From contig PNAJ01000114.1 in assembly GCA_003170295.1 (NCBI GenBank), forward strand, positions 18,964-82,963: a stretch of 64,000 nt of DNA. Direction: 5' to 3'. Below are positions 15,501-24,735 of the stretch, one piece after another. The notes under the pieces were generated by a model. The model saw only the letters and a program-made list of their open reading frames with translations, did no database searches and was not told where the DNA came from. This DNA comes from Bryobacterales bacterium (GTDB lineage: Bacteria > Acidobacteriota > Terriglobia > Bryobacterales > Bryobacteraceae). A program made the translations under genes and the position numbers. The first letter of the stretch is position 1; each line of letters opens with the position of its first letter.

Positions 15501-16088
15501 TTAGATCACATGGTGCTGCGGATGATCGCAGGCCGGAAATGTGGTGTTGTACGAGTTGCCTTTATAATCGAGCGCGTCGATCATCCCGGCGCGCGAGGTG
15601 TAAAAAGCGAAGGTGTTCTGCTGCTTGATCAAGCGATAGGCGGCAAACGCGGGGTGCGTGGCGGAGCGGTCGCGCTCCGGTTTGGATATTTCTTCGACCA
15701 GAGCCGCGCGGCCGTTCGCGTCCAAGGTATGAAATCCGGCTTGCTGCAGTGCCGCCATGGCATCGCGCCACTGCTTCTGCATGTCCGGCGCAACATCGTC
15801 GGCTGCGTGCAGAAGGTAATCGATGTAATGCGCGCAGTGAGCTTCGCGGGCGCCCGGCGTGTCGTCGGTGGGGATCAGGATTTCGGTGAGCGCCTGCAAC
15901 GCTGCAAAATCGGCGGGTGAAAAAAACTTCGGCTGATAATTCCGCAGCAAAGGCGGCTCCGGGGGAGCGTGCTGGTGGTCGTCCTGGTCAACGGCGGCCG
16001 CCCTTAGCCACGCAGAGAAGAACTCGGCTCCTCCCGGCAACGCGGCGGCGCGGACGGCGAGGTCGAGAACGTCGCGGCGACTTGGCAT
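15501..16088 (-). CDS. Gluconate 2-dehydrogenase subunit 3-family protein
   Basis: A protein of 195 residues. MPSRRDVLDLAVRAAALPG has a twin-Arg pair followed by a weakly hydrophobic stretch, consistent with Tat export, although the hydrophobic part is short. The body, with FFSPADFAALQALTEILIPTDDTPGA, the repeated helical segments and DNAFAFYTSRAG-like end (NTFAFYTSRAGMIDALDYKG), matches the small subunit of periplasmic flavin dehydrogenases. It pairs with the GMC subunit encoded one base downstream; the stop and ATG are separated by a single T, so translation is coupled. Its role is export, assembly or docking of the large subunit rather than catalysis. Confidence 0.88.
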   Translation of the reverse strand: MPSRRDVLDLAVRAAALPGGAEFFSAWLRAAAVDQDDHQHAPPEPPLLRNYQPKFFSPADFAALQALTEILIPTDDTPGAREAHCAHYIDYLLHAADDVAPDMQKQWRDAMAALQQAGFHTLDANGRAALVEEISKPERDRSATHPAFAAYRLIKQQNTFAFYTSRAGMIDALDYKGNSYNTTFPACDHPQHHVI

Positions 16089-16156
16089 GGCCCATAGTAT
16101 ACCGTGGTCGTGAAATTTGGAGCGGGGCGCCAGAACGATCTCAAGTAAGCAACGGA

Positions 16157-18826
16157 TTATTCATAGCGGAGAGCTTCCATGGGATCGACTCTGGTTGCGC
16201 GCCTAGCCGGCAGATAGCACGCCAGAAGTGCAATTCCCGTTAAGAACAGCGCGACTCCAACGAAGGTCAGCGGGTCAAGCGGGCTAATTCCGTAGAGCAT
16301 CACCGACATGAGTCGCGATGCGGCGGCGCACACGCCGAATCCGATGAGAAGGCCTAGCACGACAGGGCGCATGGCTTGTTTGACGATTAGACTCAGGATC
16401 TCCACCGGTTTCGCGCCGAGCGTCATGCGGATTCCGATTTCGCGAATGCGACTGCTGACCGCGTAGGAGACCACACCGTAGATTCCAAGGGAGGCGAGCA
16501 GGAGACCAAGAAATCCGAGCGTCGCCGCAAGGGACGCCAGGATGCGCGACGTGATGCGATATTTTTCGAAGTTGTCTTCGAGAGGTCTCGCCTCCACGAT
16601 GATGTTGGCGTCGAGCGAATGGGCGGCATCGCGGATCAGCTTCGCGGTGGCGGCTATATTGCCGTTGGTGTGCGCGAGCAGGTGCATGCCCTTTTGATGT
16701 TCGACATTCGCCGGAAAATAGAAAAACGTCTTCTCGATGCGTGCTAGATCGGTGGACCGGATGTCCTTGGCGACACCGACGATCTCCACAGGTGTCTTGT
16801 CCTTTCCGAACCGAAAGGTCTTTCCGAGTGGATCCTGATTGGGCCAGAAACGCTTGGCGGTTGCCTCGGAGATGACGGCGACCTGCACTCCGCTTCGTGC
16901 CTCGGCTTCAGTGAATCCGCGGCCGCGGACGAAAGGAATTCCGAGCAGCGAGAAGAATGCGGGCGACACATGGTTGAACCTGACTTGTTGCGGACCTTGG
17001 ACTCCGGCGAGTTCGACCATGCTTCCGTAGCTCGATCCTCCCAGGGGAACGACGACCGTCTGGCTGGCGACGTCGACGCCGGGAATTGCAGACACGCGTT
17101 CCATCAATTGGCGATGGAACTGGAGAGCGCGCGGATTGTCGTAACCCTGCTGTTCGAGGTCGAACGAGGTGGCGACGACGCCTTTCAAAGAGAAGCCGGG
17201 GTCCAGAGTCTGAGCGGATTCCAAGCCTCGGGCAAGTAGTCCGGCGGCGATTAGAAGGACGAGGCAGACGGAAACCTGCGCGGCCACCAAAGCGCTGCGG
17301 AGGCGTCCTCGAGAGAAGCGGCCAAATCCCGACCCTTCTTCTTTGAGCGCGGAAACAAGATCGGGCCGCGTGGCTTGGAGCGCTGGAACGAGTCCGAAGA
17401 CGATGCCGGTAATTGCGGAGATGGCGATGGCGTATCCCAAAACGCGCAGGTCGGGCGTCAGATTGAGCGCGATCGGCGGAATATCCGACGGAAGCTTCGA
17501 CATCACGATTTGATAGAGGGACTCAAAAGTCCAAAACGCGAGAATGGATCCAAGCGCACCACCGGTGAGGGAGATGAGGAGGCTCTCGGTCAGAAGTTGG
17601 CGGATCAGGCGTCCCCGGCTGGCTCCGGCGGAGAGTCGAATGGCGATTTCTTTCTGACGCGCGGCGGCGCGAGAGAGCAGCAGATTCGCGACGTTGGCGC
17701 AGGCAATCAAAAGGACCAGTCCGACGGCAAGCAGCGCGACAGCGCCTCCAGCGAGGATGATTGTACGAGCCTCGGGTTCTCCCAGAAATGTCGCGGTGTC
17801 GACGGCGAGGGTCGTGCTTCGACCGGCGTACGATTGATCGATGCGTCCGGCGATCACCGCGAGGTCGGCGCGCGCGCGGGTGAGGGAGACTCCGGGCTTC
17901 AGCCGTCCGATCATTTCGAGCCAACTCGTATTGGGGTCGGGCAGCAGCGCTGTGCCGGGCATGAGTGTGCTCTGCATCACAAGCGGAGCCCAGAAACTGC
18001 TGGGTAGCGGAGAGGTGCCGCCGAATCCTTCAGGCGCGACTCCAATCACAGTGAACGCGCGGCGATTGAGTGTGACGACCGATCCCACAATATGCGGATC
18101 GGAGTGAAATTGAGAGTTCCAGAAGGCGTTGGACAGAATCACTACGGGAGCACCGTCCGCATGTGAACATTCGCCTGGTGAGAATGCACGTCCAAGGTCA
18201 GGCACACGGCCGAGGACTGAGAAAAAATTGCAGGAAACCAGTTGCCCGGGGATGCGTCGCGCGTCCAGTCCCGCCAGCGACGCGTTGGTCGTGGTGGCGG
18301 AAACAGCGAGGCCGCTCAGGACGTGGTTATTGTCGCGGTAGTTCAAGTACTCGGGATAAGAGAAATAACTGATCGACCCGTATGTATTGCGACCGAACTT
18401 CCCGCGGAACGATTGATACACGCTGACGACTCTACCGGCGTCGGCTACGGGCAGAGGACGCAGCGCGATGGCATTCAGGATCGTGAAGATGCCGGTGTTG
18501 ACTCCGATCCCCAAAGCCAGCGCGAGCACCGCGACGATAGCGAAGCTCGGACTCTTGCGAAGCGTGCGGATCGAATAGCGGACATCCTGCCAGAGATCGG
18601 AGATGAGTGTCATGAGACTGACTCCTTGTGATTTGGGTTCGAGATGTTCAAGGTTACGAAAGCGCGGACTCAGTGCGCTGAGGGTCTGCTGCCAGAACCA
18701 AGTGCTCGACCGGACCTGATTGTGAAATTCTTCCAAGAGGTCTCCCGCGATGCACTCGAAGTGCGCTTTTGACAGGCGCAGACGGAGAAGCAAACAGGCG
18801 AGCCGTGGTGGAGTTCGCATCCTCAT
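16157..18826 (-). CDS. ADOP-type giant permease (MacB/FtsX fold)
   Basis: A protein of 889 residues, the usual size of the acidobacterial duplicated orphan permeases. Residues 1-60 form the soluble prefix domain (LSKAHFECIAGDLLEEF). At about 90-115 is the first transmembrane helix after DVRYSIRTLRKSPSFAIVAV, followed by a MacB-like periplasmic domain, then three helices with ARQKEIAIRLSAGASRGRLIRQLLTES (FtsX signature), a second periplasmic domain and a second FtsX block containing SSRIREIGIRMTLGAKP. No ATPase gene lies beside it, as is normal for the group. Substrates are unknown; MacB relatives move peptides, lipoproteins or antibiotics. It overlaps the PadR gene by four bases (ATGA). Confidence 0.93.
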   Translation of the reverse strand: MRMRTPPRLACLLLRLRLSKAHFECIAGDLLEEFHNQVRSSTWFWQQTLSALSPRFRNLEHLEPKSQGVSLMTLISDLWQDVRYSIRTLRKSPSFAIVAVLALALGIGVNTGIFTILNAIALRPLPVADAGRVVSVYQSFRGKFGRNTYGSISYFSYPEYLNYRDNNHVLSGLAVSATTTNASLAGLDARRIPGQLVSCNFFSVLGRVPDLGRAFSPGECSHADGAPVVILSNAFWNSQFHSDPHIVGSVVTLNRRAFTVIGVAPEGFGGTSPLPSSFWAPLVMQSTLMPGTALLPDPNTSWLEMIGRLKPGVSLTRARADLAVIAGRIDQSYAGRSTTLAVDTATFLGEPEARTIILAGGAVALLAVGLVLLIACANVANLLLSRAAARQKEIAIRLSAGASRGRLIRQLLTESLLISLTGGALGSILAFWTFESLYQIVMSKLPSDIPPIALNLTPDLRVLGYAIAISAITGIVFGLVPALQATRPDLVSALKEEGSGFGRFSRGRLRSALVAAQVSVCLVLLIAAGLLARGLESAQTLDPGFSLKGVVATSFDLEQQGYDNPRALQFHRQLMERVSAIPGVDVASQTVVVPLGGSSYGSMVELAGVQGPQQVRFNHVSPAFFSLLGIPFVRGRGFTEAEARSGVQVAVISEATAKRFWPNQDPLGKTFRFGKDKTPVEIVGVAKDIRSTDLARIEKTFFYFPANVEHQKGMHLLAHTNGNIAATAKLIRDAAHSLDANIIVEARPLEDNFEKYRITSRILASLAATLGFLGLLLASLGIYGVVSYAVSSRIREIGIRMTLGAKPVEILSLIVKQAMRPVVLGLLIGFGVCAAASRLMSVMLYGISPLDPLTFVGVALFLTGIALLACYLPARRATRVDPMEALRYE

Positions 18827-19149
18827 ACCCTTTGCAGATCGAGGCCCTCAAGCATCAGTGCAAGCGCCTTTTGTGACCGTTTCACGGCCTTGAGACCGAG
18901 CGGCTCGACGCGGAAAAAGCGCTTCGAACGTCCGCCGCGTTCGGCCGTGGGATCGGCGAACCAGGAGGCGACGTATCCTTTTGCTTCCAAGCGGTCGAGC
19001 GTGCTGTAGAGCGCTCCCACGGAAACGTCGCGCTTAGTGCGGTGCTCGATCTCGTGGCGGATGGGGACGCCGTAGGCGTTTTTGCCGAGACGAAGGAGGG
19101 CGAGCAGAACGATTTGCTCGAACTCGCCGAGGTATTCGCGGGTAGCCAT
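18823..19149 (-). CDS. PadR-family transcriptional repressor
   Basis: A protein of 108 residues. I choose ATG 19149 (MATREYLGEFEQ), since the longer reading frame adds 15 residues that do not fit the family. The winged-helix pattern is complete: LLALLRLGKNAYGVPIRHEIEHRT, VSVGALYSTLDRLEAKGYVASW, and a wing with GGRSKRFFRVEPLGLKAV. PadR proteins respond to small molecules and usually repress their own operon. Here it is translated together with the ADOP permease (ATGA), the standard acidobacterial arrangement. A short inverted repeat directly upstream (19154-19166) is a candidate self-operator. The divergent plus-strand gene starts less than 90 bases away and may share the control region. Confidence 0.93.
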   Translation of the reverse strand: MATREYLGEFEQIVLLALLRLGKNAYGVPIRHEIEHRTKRDVSVGALYSTLDRLEAKGYVASWFADPTAERGGRSKRFFRVEPLGLKAVKRSQKALALMLEGLDLQRV

Positions 19150-19153
19150 ATGT

Positions 19154-19166
19154 TCTACAGAGTAGA
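19154..19166. promoter_or_regulatory. Candidate PadR operator
   Basis: TCTAC-aga-GTAGA, a perfect five-base inverted repeat five bases before the padR start codon, next to a possible -10 (TACTCT on the minus strand, 19164-19169). PadR repressors usually bind such short dyads in their own promoter. Confidence 0.5.
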
Positions 19167-19212
19167 GTACGCGGGCGATGCGCGCAAGTTCCATCCTTTT
19201 TCAGCGGCATTG

Positions 19213-19218
19213 TATACT
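19213..19218 (+). promoter_or_regulatory. -10 box for the secreted protein gene
   Basis: TATACT sits 16 bases before TTG 19235, giving a short leader with a G-rich stretch as ribosome-binding site. No good -35 is seen. Confidence 0.4.
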
Positions 19219-19234
19219 TGCCCCGGGGGGCAAT

Positions 19235-21448
19235 TTGAAACTTCATCTCTTCTTCCTGAGCGCGATCTTGTGCATTCCCGCCGCCAAAGGGCAGGATCTG
19301 AACTGCGACCTCAAAGACTACAAACGAATCGACGGCATGAGCGCGGAAATTCGCGGAGCGGCGCTCGAAGTTCTTTGGGATGGGGAACGCGGCGAGCAAC
19401 TGAAGGCCGGATTTAGTATCCGCAACGGCCAGCCGCTAGTGAGCGATCTGGAGGTTCGAAAAAGCGGCGGCAAGTGGGTGATGCTGGGCCGCGATCTCGC
19501 GCCTGAGTTTGAGGTCACCAGCGGAAAGCGGCGCTTGTCGGAACAGCAGATGGCGCCGCTGCGGAAACTCGGGCCACTCACGCCGGCACTGATCGAACGC
19601 GAGAAGTGGAACGCGTTCTGGGATGCTCCGCTGATGATTCCTGGAGCGCCCAACACCAATCTGGATCTGCCGCGCAAGCCCGAGGAAATCCGCCATGCCT
19701 CGGCGAGCTATCAGGCGGGAGGATGCCGCGTGAAGACCGACGGCGCGCGCATCGAGATTACCTTCCCTAGTCTCAGCATGGGGATTTTTTCGGGAGAATT
19801 GCAGTTCACGATGTATCGCGGATCGAACCTGCTGCGTGTGGAAGCGATCGCCAAGACAGAGGAGCCGTCGGTCGCGTACAAATATTCCGCGGGTCTGAAA
19901 GGCCTCGCGATTCACGATGAAACCCGCTTGGTCTGGCGCGATGTGGCGCGCGCGTGGCAGCAATATGGATTCGGCGGTGGTGTGAATACCGATCAGGTCG
20001 CCGTGAAGGCGCGTAACCGGTTGGCGATTGTGGAAACCGGAGGCGGCTCGCTCGCTTTTCTACCACCTTCGCACAAGTTTTTCTTTGCGCGTGAAATTGA
20101 GACCAATCTTGGATTCGTGTACTACCGCAAAGACAGTGAGACATCCTTCGCCGTGGGCGTGCGGCAGGCCGATCGCGAGGAGCCTTACCGTCCTTACGGC
20201 GTTTCCGACGAGGTGTGGGATAGGCGCGCGCATGAGGCTCGTCACGACATCAACAATTTCGCGCTCTACAATGCGCCGCCCGGAACATGGCAGCGCATGC
20301 CGGCTTATTTCTATCTGAGCCCTTCAAACGGCCGCGAAACCGCCGACGCGATTCTCGCGTACACGCATGACGATCAGTACAAGGCGATGCCCGGCTTCAA
20401 AGTGCTGGTGAGCCACTTCCACATGCACTTCAACGAACAGCTCACGGATGCGGGTTCGTTGGACACGCAGCCCAGTTGGCTGCAGGTTTTCCGAGGGCTC
20501 GGAATCGACGTCGCGATCCTCGCCGATTTTCACGGAGACGCGCATCTCAACGACCCTGGCCCGTTGCGGTTCAAAGAGCAGCAAGTTTATTTCGAGGGTT
20601 GTAAGCGTTTCTCAGATCGCAACTTCCTGCTGATTCCAGGCGAGGAGCCGGATGCAACGCTGGGCGGCCACTACATCACATTCCTGCCGCACCCCGTTTA
20701 CTGGTCTCACGTGCGCACCCCCGGACAGTCGTTCGTGGGAACTGAATCGCCGTACGGGAAGGTTTATCATATCGGCTCGCCCGCGGAAGAATTGGACATG
20801 CTGCGACGCGAACAGGGGCTGATGTGGCAGGCGCATCCGCGCACCAAGGGCTCGGCTGGCCATCCCGACGCGGTGCGCGATCAGGCGCATTTCTTGAGCG
20901 ATCGATTTCTGGGAGGCTCCTACCAGTCGCTGCCGGTCGATCAATCGCAAAAGCGGATCTGCGAAGTGCGGTGTCTGGGTCTGCTCGACGAAATGAATAA
21001 CTGGGGCGCGGGCGCGAAGTACATGATCGCGGAGGGCGACACGTACATGAAATATCCCGACGACGAGACATTTCCGCAGTTGATTGTGAACTACGTGAAG
21101 CTGGATCGCGTGCCCAAGTTCACAGAGGATTGGGGTCCGATCTCGAAAGCGATGAGGTCGGGAGACTACTACGTTTCGAGCGGAGAAGTATTGTTGCGGA
21201 ATTGGGCCATCGAGCGCGGCGCCTACACGGCCGAAGTGGAATGGACGTTTCCACTGGAGTTTGTGGAGCTGGTGTGGGGCGATGGAAAGACAACCGGGTC
21301 CCAGATCGTGCGGGCAACGGACTTGGGCGCACTCGGGAATCATCGCTTCCGGATTCCGTTCGATCGAAGCGGGAAGAAGTGGGTACGCTTCGCCGCGTGG
21401 GACTCGGCGGGCAACGGAGCATTTACGCAGCCGGCGCTCTTGAATTAA
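19235..21448 (+). CDS. Secreted CehA/McbA-like (PHP-superfamily) metallohydrolase-like protein
   Basis: A protein of 737 residues. The TTG at 19235 is preferred: it directly starts a signal peptide (LKLHLFFLSAILCIPAAKG), follows a GGGGGGC stretch and a TATACT box; an ATG at 19178 would add 19 residues before the signal. Residues about 20-390 are beta-rich and unrecognised. From about residue 395 comes SHFHMHFNEQ, then LADFHGDAHLN, LIPGEEPDATLGGHYITFLP and WQAHPRTKG: the His-x-His, Asp-His and GEE...GH pattern of CehA/McbA-type PHP metallohydrolases. A C-terminal beta-sandwich (EVEWTFPLEFVELVWGDGK) may follow. The substrate is unknown. It is divergent from padR and its stop abuts the stop of the epimerase gene with no base between. 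Confidence 0.75.
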   Translation: MKLHLFFLSAILCIPAAKGQDLNCDLKDYKRIDGMSAEIRGAALEVLWDGERGEQLKAGFSIRNGQPLVSDLEVRKSGGKWVMLGRDLAPEFEVTSGKRRLSEQQMAPLRKLGPLTPALIEREKWNAFWDAPLMIPGAPNTNLDLPRKPEEIRHASASYQAGGCRVKTDGARIEITFPSLSMGIFSGELQFTMYRGSNLLRVEAIAKTEEPSVAYKYSAGLKGLAIHDETRLVWRDVARAWQQYGFGGGVNTDQVAVKARNRLAIVETGGGSLAFLPPSHKFFFAREIETNLGFVYYRKDSETSFAVGVRQADREEPYRPYGVSDEVWDRRAHEARHDINNFALYNAPPGTWQRMPAYFYLSPSNGRETADAILAYTHDDQYKAMPGFKVLVSHFHMHFNEQLTDAGSLDTQPSWLQVFRGLGIDVAILADFHGDAHLNDPGPLRFKEQQVYFEGCKRFSDRNFLLIPGEEPDATLGGHYITFLPHPVYWSHVRTPGQSFVGTESPYGKVYHIGSPAEELDMLRREQGLMWQAHPRTKGSAGHPDAVRDQAHFLSDRFLGGSYQSLPVDQSQKRICEVRCLGLLDEMNNWGAGAKYMIAEGDTYMKYPDDETFPQLIVNYVKLDRVPKFTEDWGPISKAMRSGDYYVSSGEVLLRNWAIERGAYTAEVEWTFPLEFVELVWGDGKTTGSQIVRATDLGALGNHRFRIPFDRSGKKWVRFAAWDSAGNGAFTQPALLN

Positions 21449-22450
21449 CTAAACCTTCGCCGGGACCAACACTGGCGCGGTTGCCAGCAACTGGTCTTCG
21501 AAGGAGTAATCTGGCTTCGGGAACGTGTTGTGGCGCAGATACCATTTATAGGTCTCTTTTAAGCCCGTGGCGAAATCCGTGGACTTGAACTTTAGCACTC
21601 GCTGCGCCTTCGCGGTCACCTGCGTAATGGGCGGAACGTCGACATAATTTCCGAAATACAACTTCGGACCCATCGGATGTCCGCCCGCCCGCAAAATGTA
21701 TTCGCGGGGAATGCGGACGAATTTCACAGGCTTCTTGCAGGCCTTCGCGAAGGCCTCGACGACTTCGGCCTGCGAGAGAGGCCGGGCGTTCGCGATATTG
21801 AAAGCGTGGCCGACGGCGGCTGGTTCGTCCATCACTTTCAGGCACGCTCGTACCAGATCCTTCACGTAAATGAACTGCGCGAGGCGACGGCCGTCGCCCG
21901 GCAGGATGATCGACCGTCCGGCGCGGAGGCGGTCCCAGAAGAATGCCTCGCGATAGAGATTGTTGCCGGGTCCGTAGACAAACGGAGGACGCAGCGTCAC
22001 CACCGGCAGGCCGATTCGTTGATGCAGGCGGAAGAGCGCTCGCTCGCTCATGGCCTTGTTGCGCGTGTAGAGTTCGGGCGCATCGTCTGGCGCGAGTGCG
22101 TCGCCCTCATGATGATTCAGGCCGTCGCCGTACGCCGCCACGCTCGACATAAAAACGTAGCGATGAAGATTGGCGCCGCCGAGGGCGCGTACGGACGATT
22201 CAATATGGCCCGCCGTGGTACCGCGTTCCAAGTCGTAGACGTTATCGAAGACGATGTCGAATTTCTTGCCTGCGAGCGCGGCTTTCATGGCCTGGCCGTC
22301 GTTGCGGTCGGCCACGATATTTTTCACGCGGCGTCCCAGATCGTGCCGCGCGCGGCGATGCAGCACCGTCACGGAATGATCCGCTTTCAATAGATCGGCA
22401 ACCAGCATACGGCCGATGAACCGGGTTCCACCTATGACAAGGCAGTTCAT
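21449..22450 (-). CDS. NAD-dependent epimerase/dehydratase-family protein
   Basis: A protein of 333 residues, extended SDR. MNCLVIGGTRFIGRML is the dinucleotide site (GGTxxxG), followed by HRRARHD and DRND at the strand-2/3 ends; FMSSVAAYG gives the catalytic Ser, and YTRNKAMSE the YxxxK pair. LRPPFVYGPGNN is the substrate-side loop. The GGTRFIG form and the length resemble the CSP41/isoflavone-reductase-like side of the family rather than GalE. The likely action is epimerisation, dehydration or reduction of a nucleotide-linked or free sugar in the cytoplasm. It is 43 bases downstream of the inositol-phosphate synthase gene on the same strand; whether they share a pathway is open. Confidence 0.88.
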   Translation of the reverse strand: MNCLVIGGTRFIGRMLVADLLKADHSVTVLHRRARHDLGRRVKNIVADRNDGQAMKAALAGKKFDIVFDNVYDLERGTTAGHIESSVRALGGANLHRYVFMSSVAAYGDGLNHHEGDALAPDDAPELYTRNKAMSERALFRLHQRIGLPVVTLRPPFVYGPGNNLYREAFFWDRLRAGRSIILPGDGRRLAQFIYVKDLVRACLKVMDEPAAVGHAFNIANARPLSQAEVVEAFAKACKKPVKFVRIPREYILRAGGHPMGPKLYFGNYVDVPPITQVTAKAQRVLKFKSTDFATGLKETYKWYLRHNTFPKPDYSFEDQLLATAPVLVPAKV

Positions 22451-22493
22451 GCGCGAGTCGTTTTATTCAAATTATTCAAATCAAGATAGAGGC

Positions 22494-23855
22494 TCAGTCG
22501 TAATACTCCTGGCCTAAGTGCGTGATCAAATCCTCACCGCGCATCCATCGCAAGGTGTTCTTCAACTTCATAAGCTGGATGAAAATATCGTGCTCCGGAT
22601 AGAGGCCCGGAGCGGTCATCGGCGCTTTGAAATAGAACGAGAGCCATTCCTGAATACCGCGCATGCCGGAACGCTGCGCCAGGTCCATGAACAACACCAG
22701 GTCCAGAACTAGCGGAGCGGCGAGGATGGAATCGCGGCACAGAAAATCGATTTTGATCTGCATCGGATACCCGAGCCATCCGAAAATGTCGATATTATCC
22801 CAGCCCTCTTTCGAATCTCCGCGGGGAGGATAGTAATTAATGCGGACCGCGTGATAGAAATCCTTGTACAGTTCGGGGTGAAGCTTGGGCTGCAGGATCG
22901 CGTCCAGCACGCTGAGTTTAGTTTCTTCCTTGCTCTTAAACGAGCCTGGATCTTCCAGCACTTCGCCGTCGCGATTCCCGAGAATGTTCGTTGAAAACCA
23001 GCCGCTGAGGCCCAGCATGCGCGCCTTCAGGCCCGGAGCGATGAGGGTCTTCATGAAGGTCTGGCCCGTTTTGAAATCCTTTCCGCAGACTGGAATATTG
23101 CGTTCGCGCGCCAGCTCAAGCAGCGCCGGCATATCGGTTGTCAGATTCGGAGCGCCGTTGGCGAAAGGGATGCCGCTCTTAAGCGCCGCGTACGCGTAAA
23201 TCTGGCTGGGCGCGATCTCAGGATCGTTCTTCATCAGCCCGCACTCGAAATCCTTCAGCGTCTGATGCACAGCCGCGGGGCGATGAAACACTTCCGTGGA
23301 TCCGCACCAGATCATTACGGAGCGCGAAACGCCATTGGTTTCCTGAAAATTCCGAATGTCGTCGAGCAGCATCTCCGCTTTGTCCATCTTGGACCCGGCC
23401 TCTTTAACGTTGGGACCGTTGATGCGCTTGACGTATTCCTGATCGAAGACCGCCTTCATCGGCTTGATCGCCGAGAGCGGCTCTCTCAATTTTTCGAGCT
23501 GCGGCGCTTCGAGCACGCGCGCATTGGCCGCGGCTTCATACGCCGTATCCTCGTAAATATCCCAACCGCCGAAGACCAGATCGTCCAACCCCGCGAGGGG
23601 AACGAAATCCTTAATCATCGGCGTGCGATTATCGGTACGCTTGCCCAGGCGAATCGTCGCAAGCTGCGTGAGCGATCCCACCGGCACGGCCATACCGCGC
23701 TTAATCGCCTCGACGCCGGCAATGAATGTCGTCGAAACTGCGCCAATTCCAGGAATCAATACGCCAAGTTTACCGTCGGCAGGCGCAATCTTGACATTGT
23801 CGTTACCAGAAGACAAACCGTTGGACTCCTTAGAAGTGGACCCACCGCCCAGCAT
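22494..23855 (-). CDS. ino1: myo-Inositol-1-phosphate synthase
   Basis: A protein of 453 residues. VLIPGIGAVSTTFIAGVEAIKRG is the NAD site; KDFVPLAGLDDLVFGGWDIYEDTAYEAA, PVCGKDFKTGQTFMKT and NILGNRDGEVLEDP carry the conserved Lys and Asp residues of the catalytic domain, and NIDIFGWLGYPMQIKIDFLCRDSILAAPLVLDL is the tetramer/C-terminal part. It converts glucose-6-phosphate to inositol-1-phosphate, the first step to inositol, phosphatidylinositol or related solutes. The first about 20 residues (Gly/Ser-rich) are weakly conserved, so the true start could be slightly downstream. It is divergent from the LytTR regulator. The epimerase gene follows on the same strand. Confidence 0.92.
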   Translation of the reverse strand: MLGGGSTSKESNGLSSGNDNVKIAPADGKLGVLIPGIGAVSTTFIAGVEAIKRGMAVPVGSLTQLATIRLGKRTDNRTPMIKDFVPLAGLDDLVFGGWDIYEDTAYEAAANARVLEAPQLEKLREPLSAIKPMKAVFDQEYVKRINGPNVKEAGSKMDKAEMLLDDIRNFQETNGVSRSVMIWCGSTEVFHRPAAVHQTLKDFECGLMKNDPEIAPSQIYAYAALKSGIPFANGAPNLTTDMPALLELARERNIPVCGKDFKTGQTFMKTLIAPGLKARMLGLSGWFSTNILGNRDGEVLEDPGSFKSKEETKLSVLDAILQPKLHPELYKDFYHAVRINYYPPRGDSKEGWDNIDIFGWLGYPMQIKIDFLCRDSILAAPLVLDLVLFMDLAQRSGMRGIQEWLSFYFKAPMTAPGLYPEHDIFIQLMKLKNTLRWMRGEDLITHLGQEYYD

Positions 23856-23899
23856 GACGCGAGATGCATGACGCGCCTTGGGCTTGGGATTGCTTACGT

Positions 23900-23905
23900 T
23901 ATACT
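23900..23905 (+). promoter_or_regulatory. -10 box for the LytTR regulator gene
   Basis: TATACT nine bases before ATG 23914, implying a very short or absent leader. The minus strand of the same segment reads TATAAC, which could serve ino1. No clear -35 element is seen on either strand. Confidence 0.35.
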
Positions 23906-23913
23906 AACATTTT

Positions 23914-24705
23914 ATGCTCAATCGCGCGACTGCCGCGGCCGTTTCCGTCGTGATCTCCGCGATTGTGGTGGACGATGAGAAACTTGCCTCCGACGAACTC
24001 GCCTATCAATTAAGAGAGTATCCCGACATCGAGATCGTGGCCACCGCAGCGAATGGACTCGAAGCGGTGCAGTTGATCGTGGATCTGGAGCCGGATCTTG
24101 TTTTTCTCGATGTGCAAATGCCCGGCCTGGACGGCATGGGCGTGCTCCGCAAGCTGCGCGAGAAAGAAATCCCTCTGCCGTATTTCGTGATGGCGACGGC
24201 TTACGATCAGTACGCAGTCGAGGCGTTCAAGTGGGAAGCGCTCGACTATATCTTGAAGCCCGTCGAGAAAGAACGCCTTTCGCAGGCCATCGACCGGGCG
24301 CGCAAATGCGTCGCGGAGCGGCAGAAAATCGCCCACGCGGAACTGCCTCCGCCCAAGCCTTCGCTGCAGCGGACCAAGCTGCTGGTCAAAAACAATCAGC
24401 GCAATTTTATCGTCGATGCGCAGGATGTCGTGTATGCCACCATCGAGGATGGACTGATTACCGTCGTGGCCTCGAGTCTCGAGGGGCAGTCCAACTATCG
24501 CACCATCGAAGAACTGCAATCGAACCTGGATCCGGAAATGTTCTGGCGCGTGCACCGGTCATTCCTGGTGAACATTCATCGAATCAAAGAGGTTATTCCG
24601 TGGTTCAAATCGAGCTTTCAACTGCGCATGGACGATAAGAAACAAACCGAGATCCCTGTCAGCCGGGTCCAAACGAAGCGTCTGCGCGCGCTGTTAAAAC
24701 TGTGA
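23914..24705 (+). CDS. LytTR-family response regulator, orphan
   Basis: A protein of 263 residues. Receiver domain at about 14-130: acidic pair VVDDE, phospho-acceptor Asp in LVFLDVQMPGLDG, ATAYDQYAVEAF (T/Y switch) and the KP dipeptide in YILKPVEKE. Residues about 160-263 are a LytTR DNA-binding domain (DVVYATIEDGLITV, FWRVHRSFLVNIHRIKEV). It probably controls transcription of neighbours, and the operon starting 30 bases downstream is the obvious candidate, but it may be the first gene of that operon. No histidine kinase gene is in the window. ATG 23914 is used; with its -10 box nine bases away, either the mRNA is nearly leaderless or translation starts at GTG 23950. Confidence 0.9.
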   Translation: MLNRATAAAVSVVISAIVVDDEKLASDELAYQLREYPDIEIVATAANGLEAVQLIVDLEPDLVFLDVQMPGLDGMGVLRKLREKEIPLPYFVMATAYDQYAVEAFKWEALDYILKPVEKERLSQAIDRARKCVAERQKIAHAELPPPKPSLQRTKLLVKNNQRNFIVDAQDVVYATIEDGLITVVASSLEGQSNYRTIEELQSNLDPEMFWRVHRSFLVNIHRIKEVIPWFKSSFQLRMDDKKQTEIPVSRVQTKRLRALLKL

Positions 24706-24735
24706 CCTTCCGCGTTCTGAAAGCGTCTAATAAAC

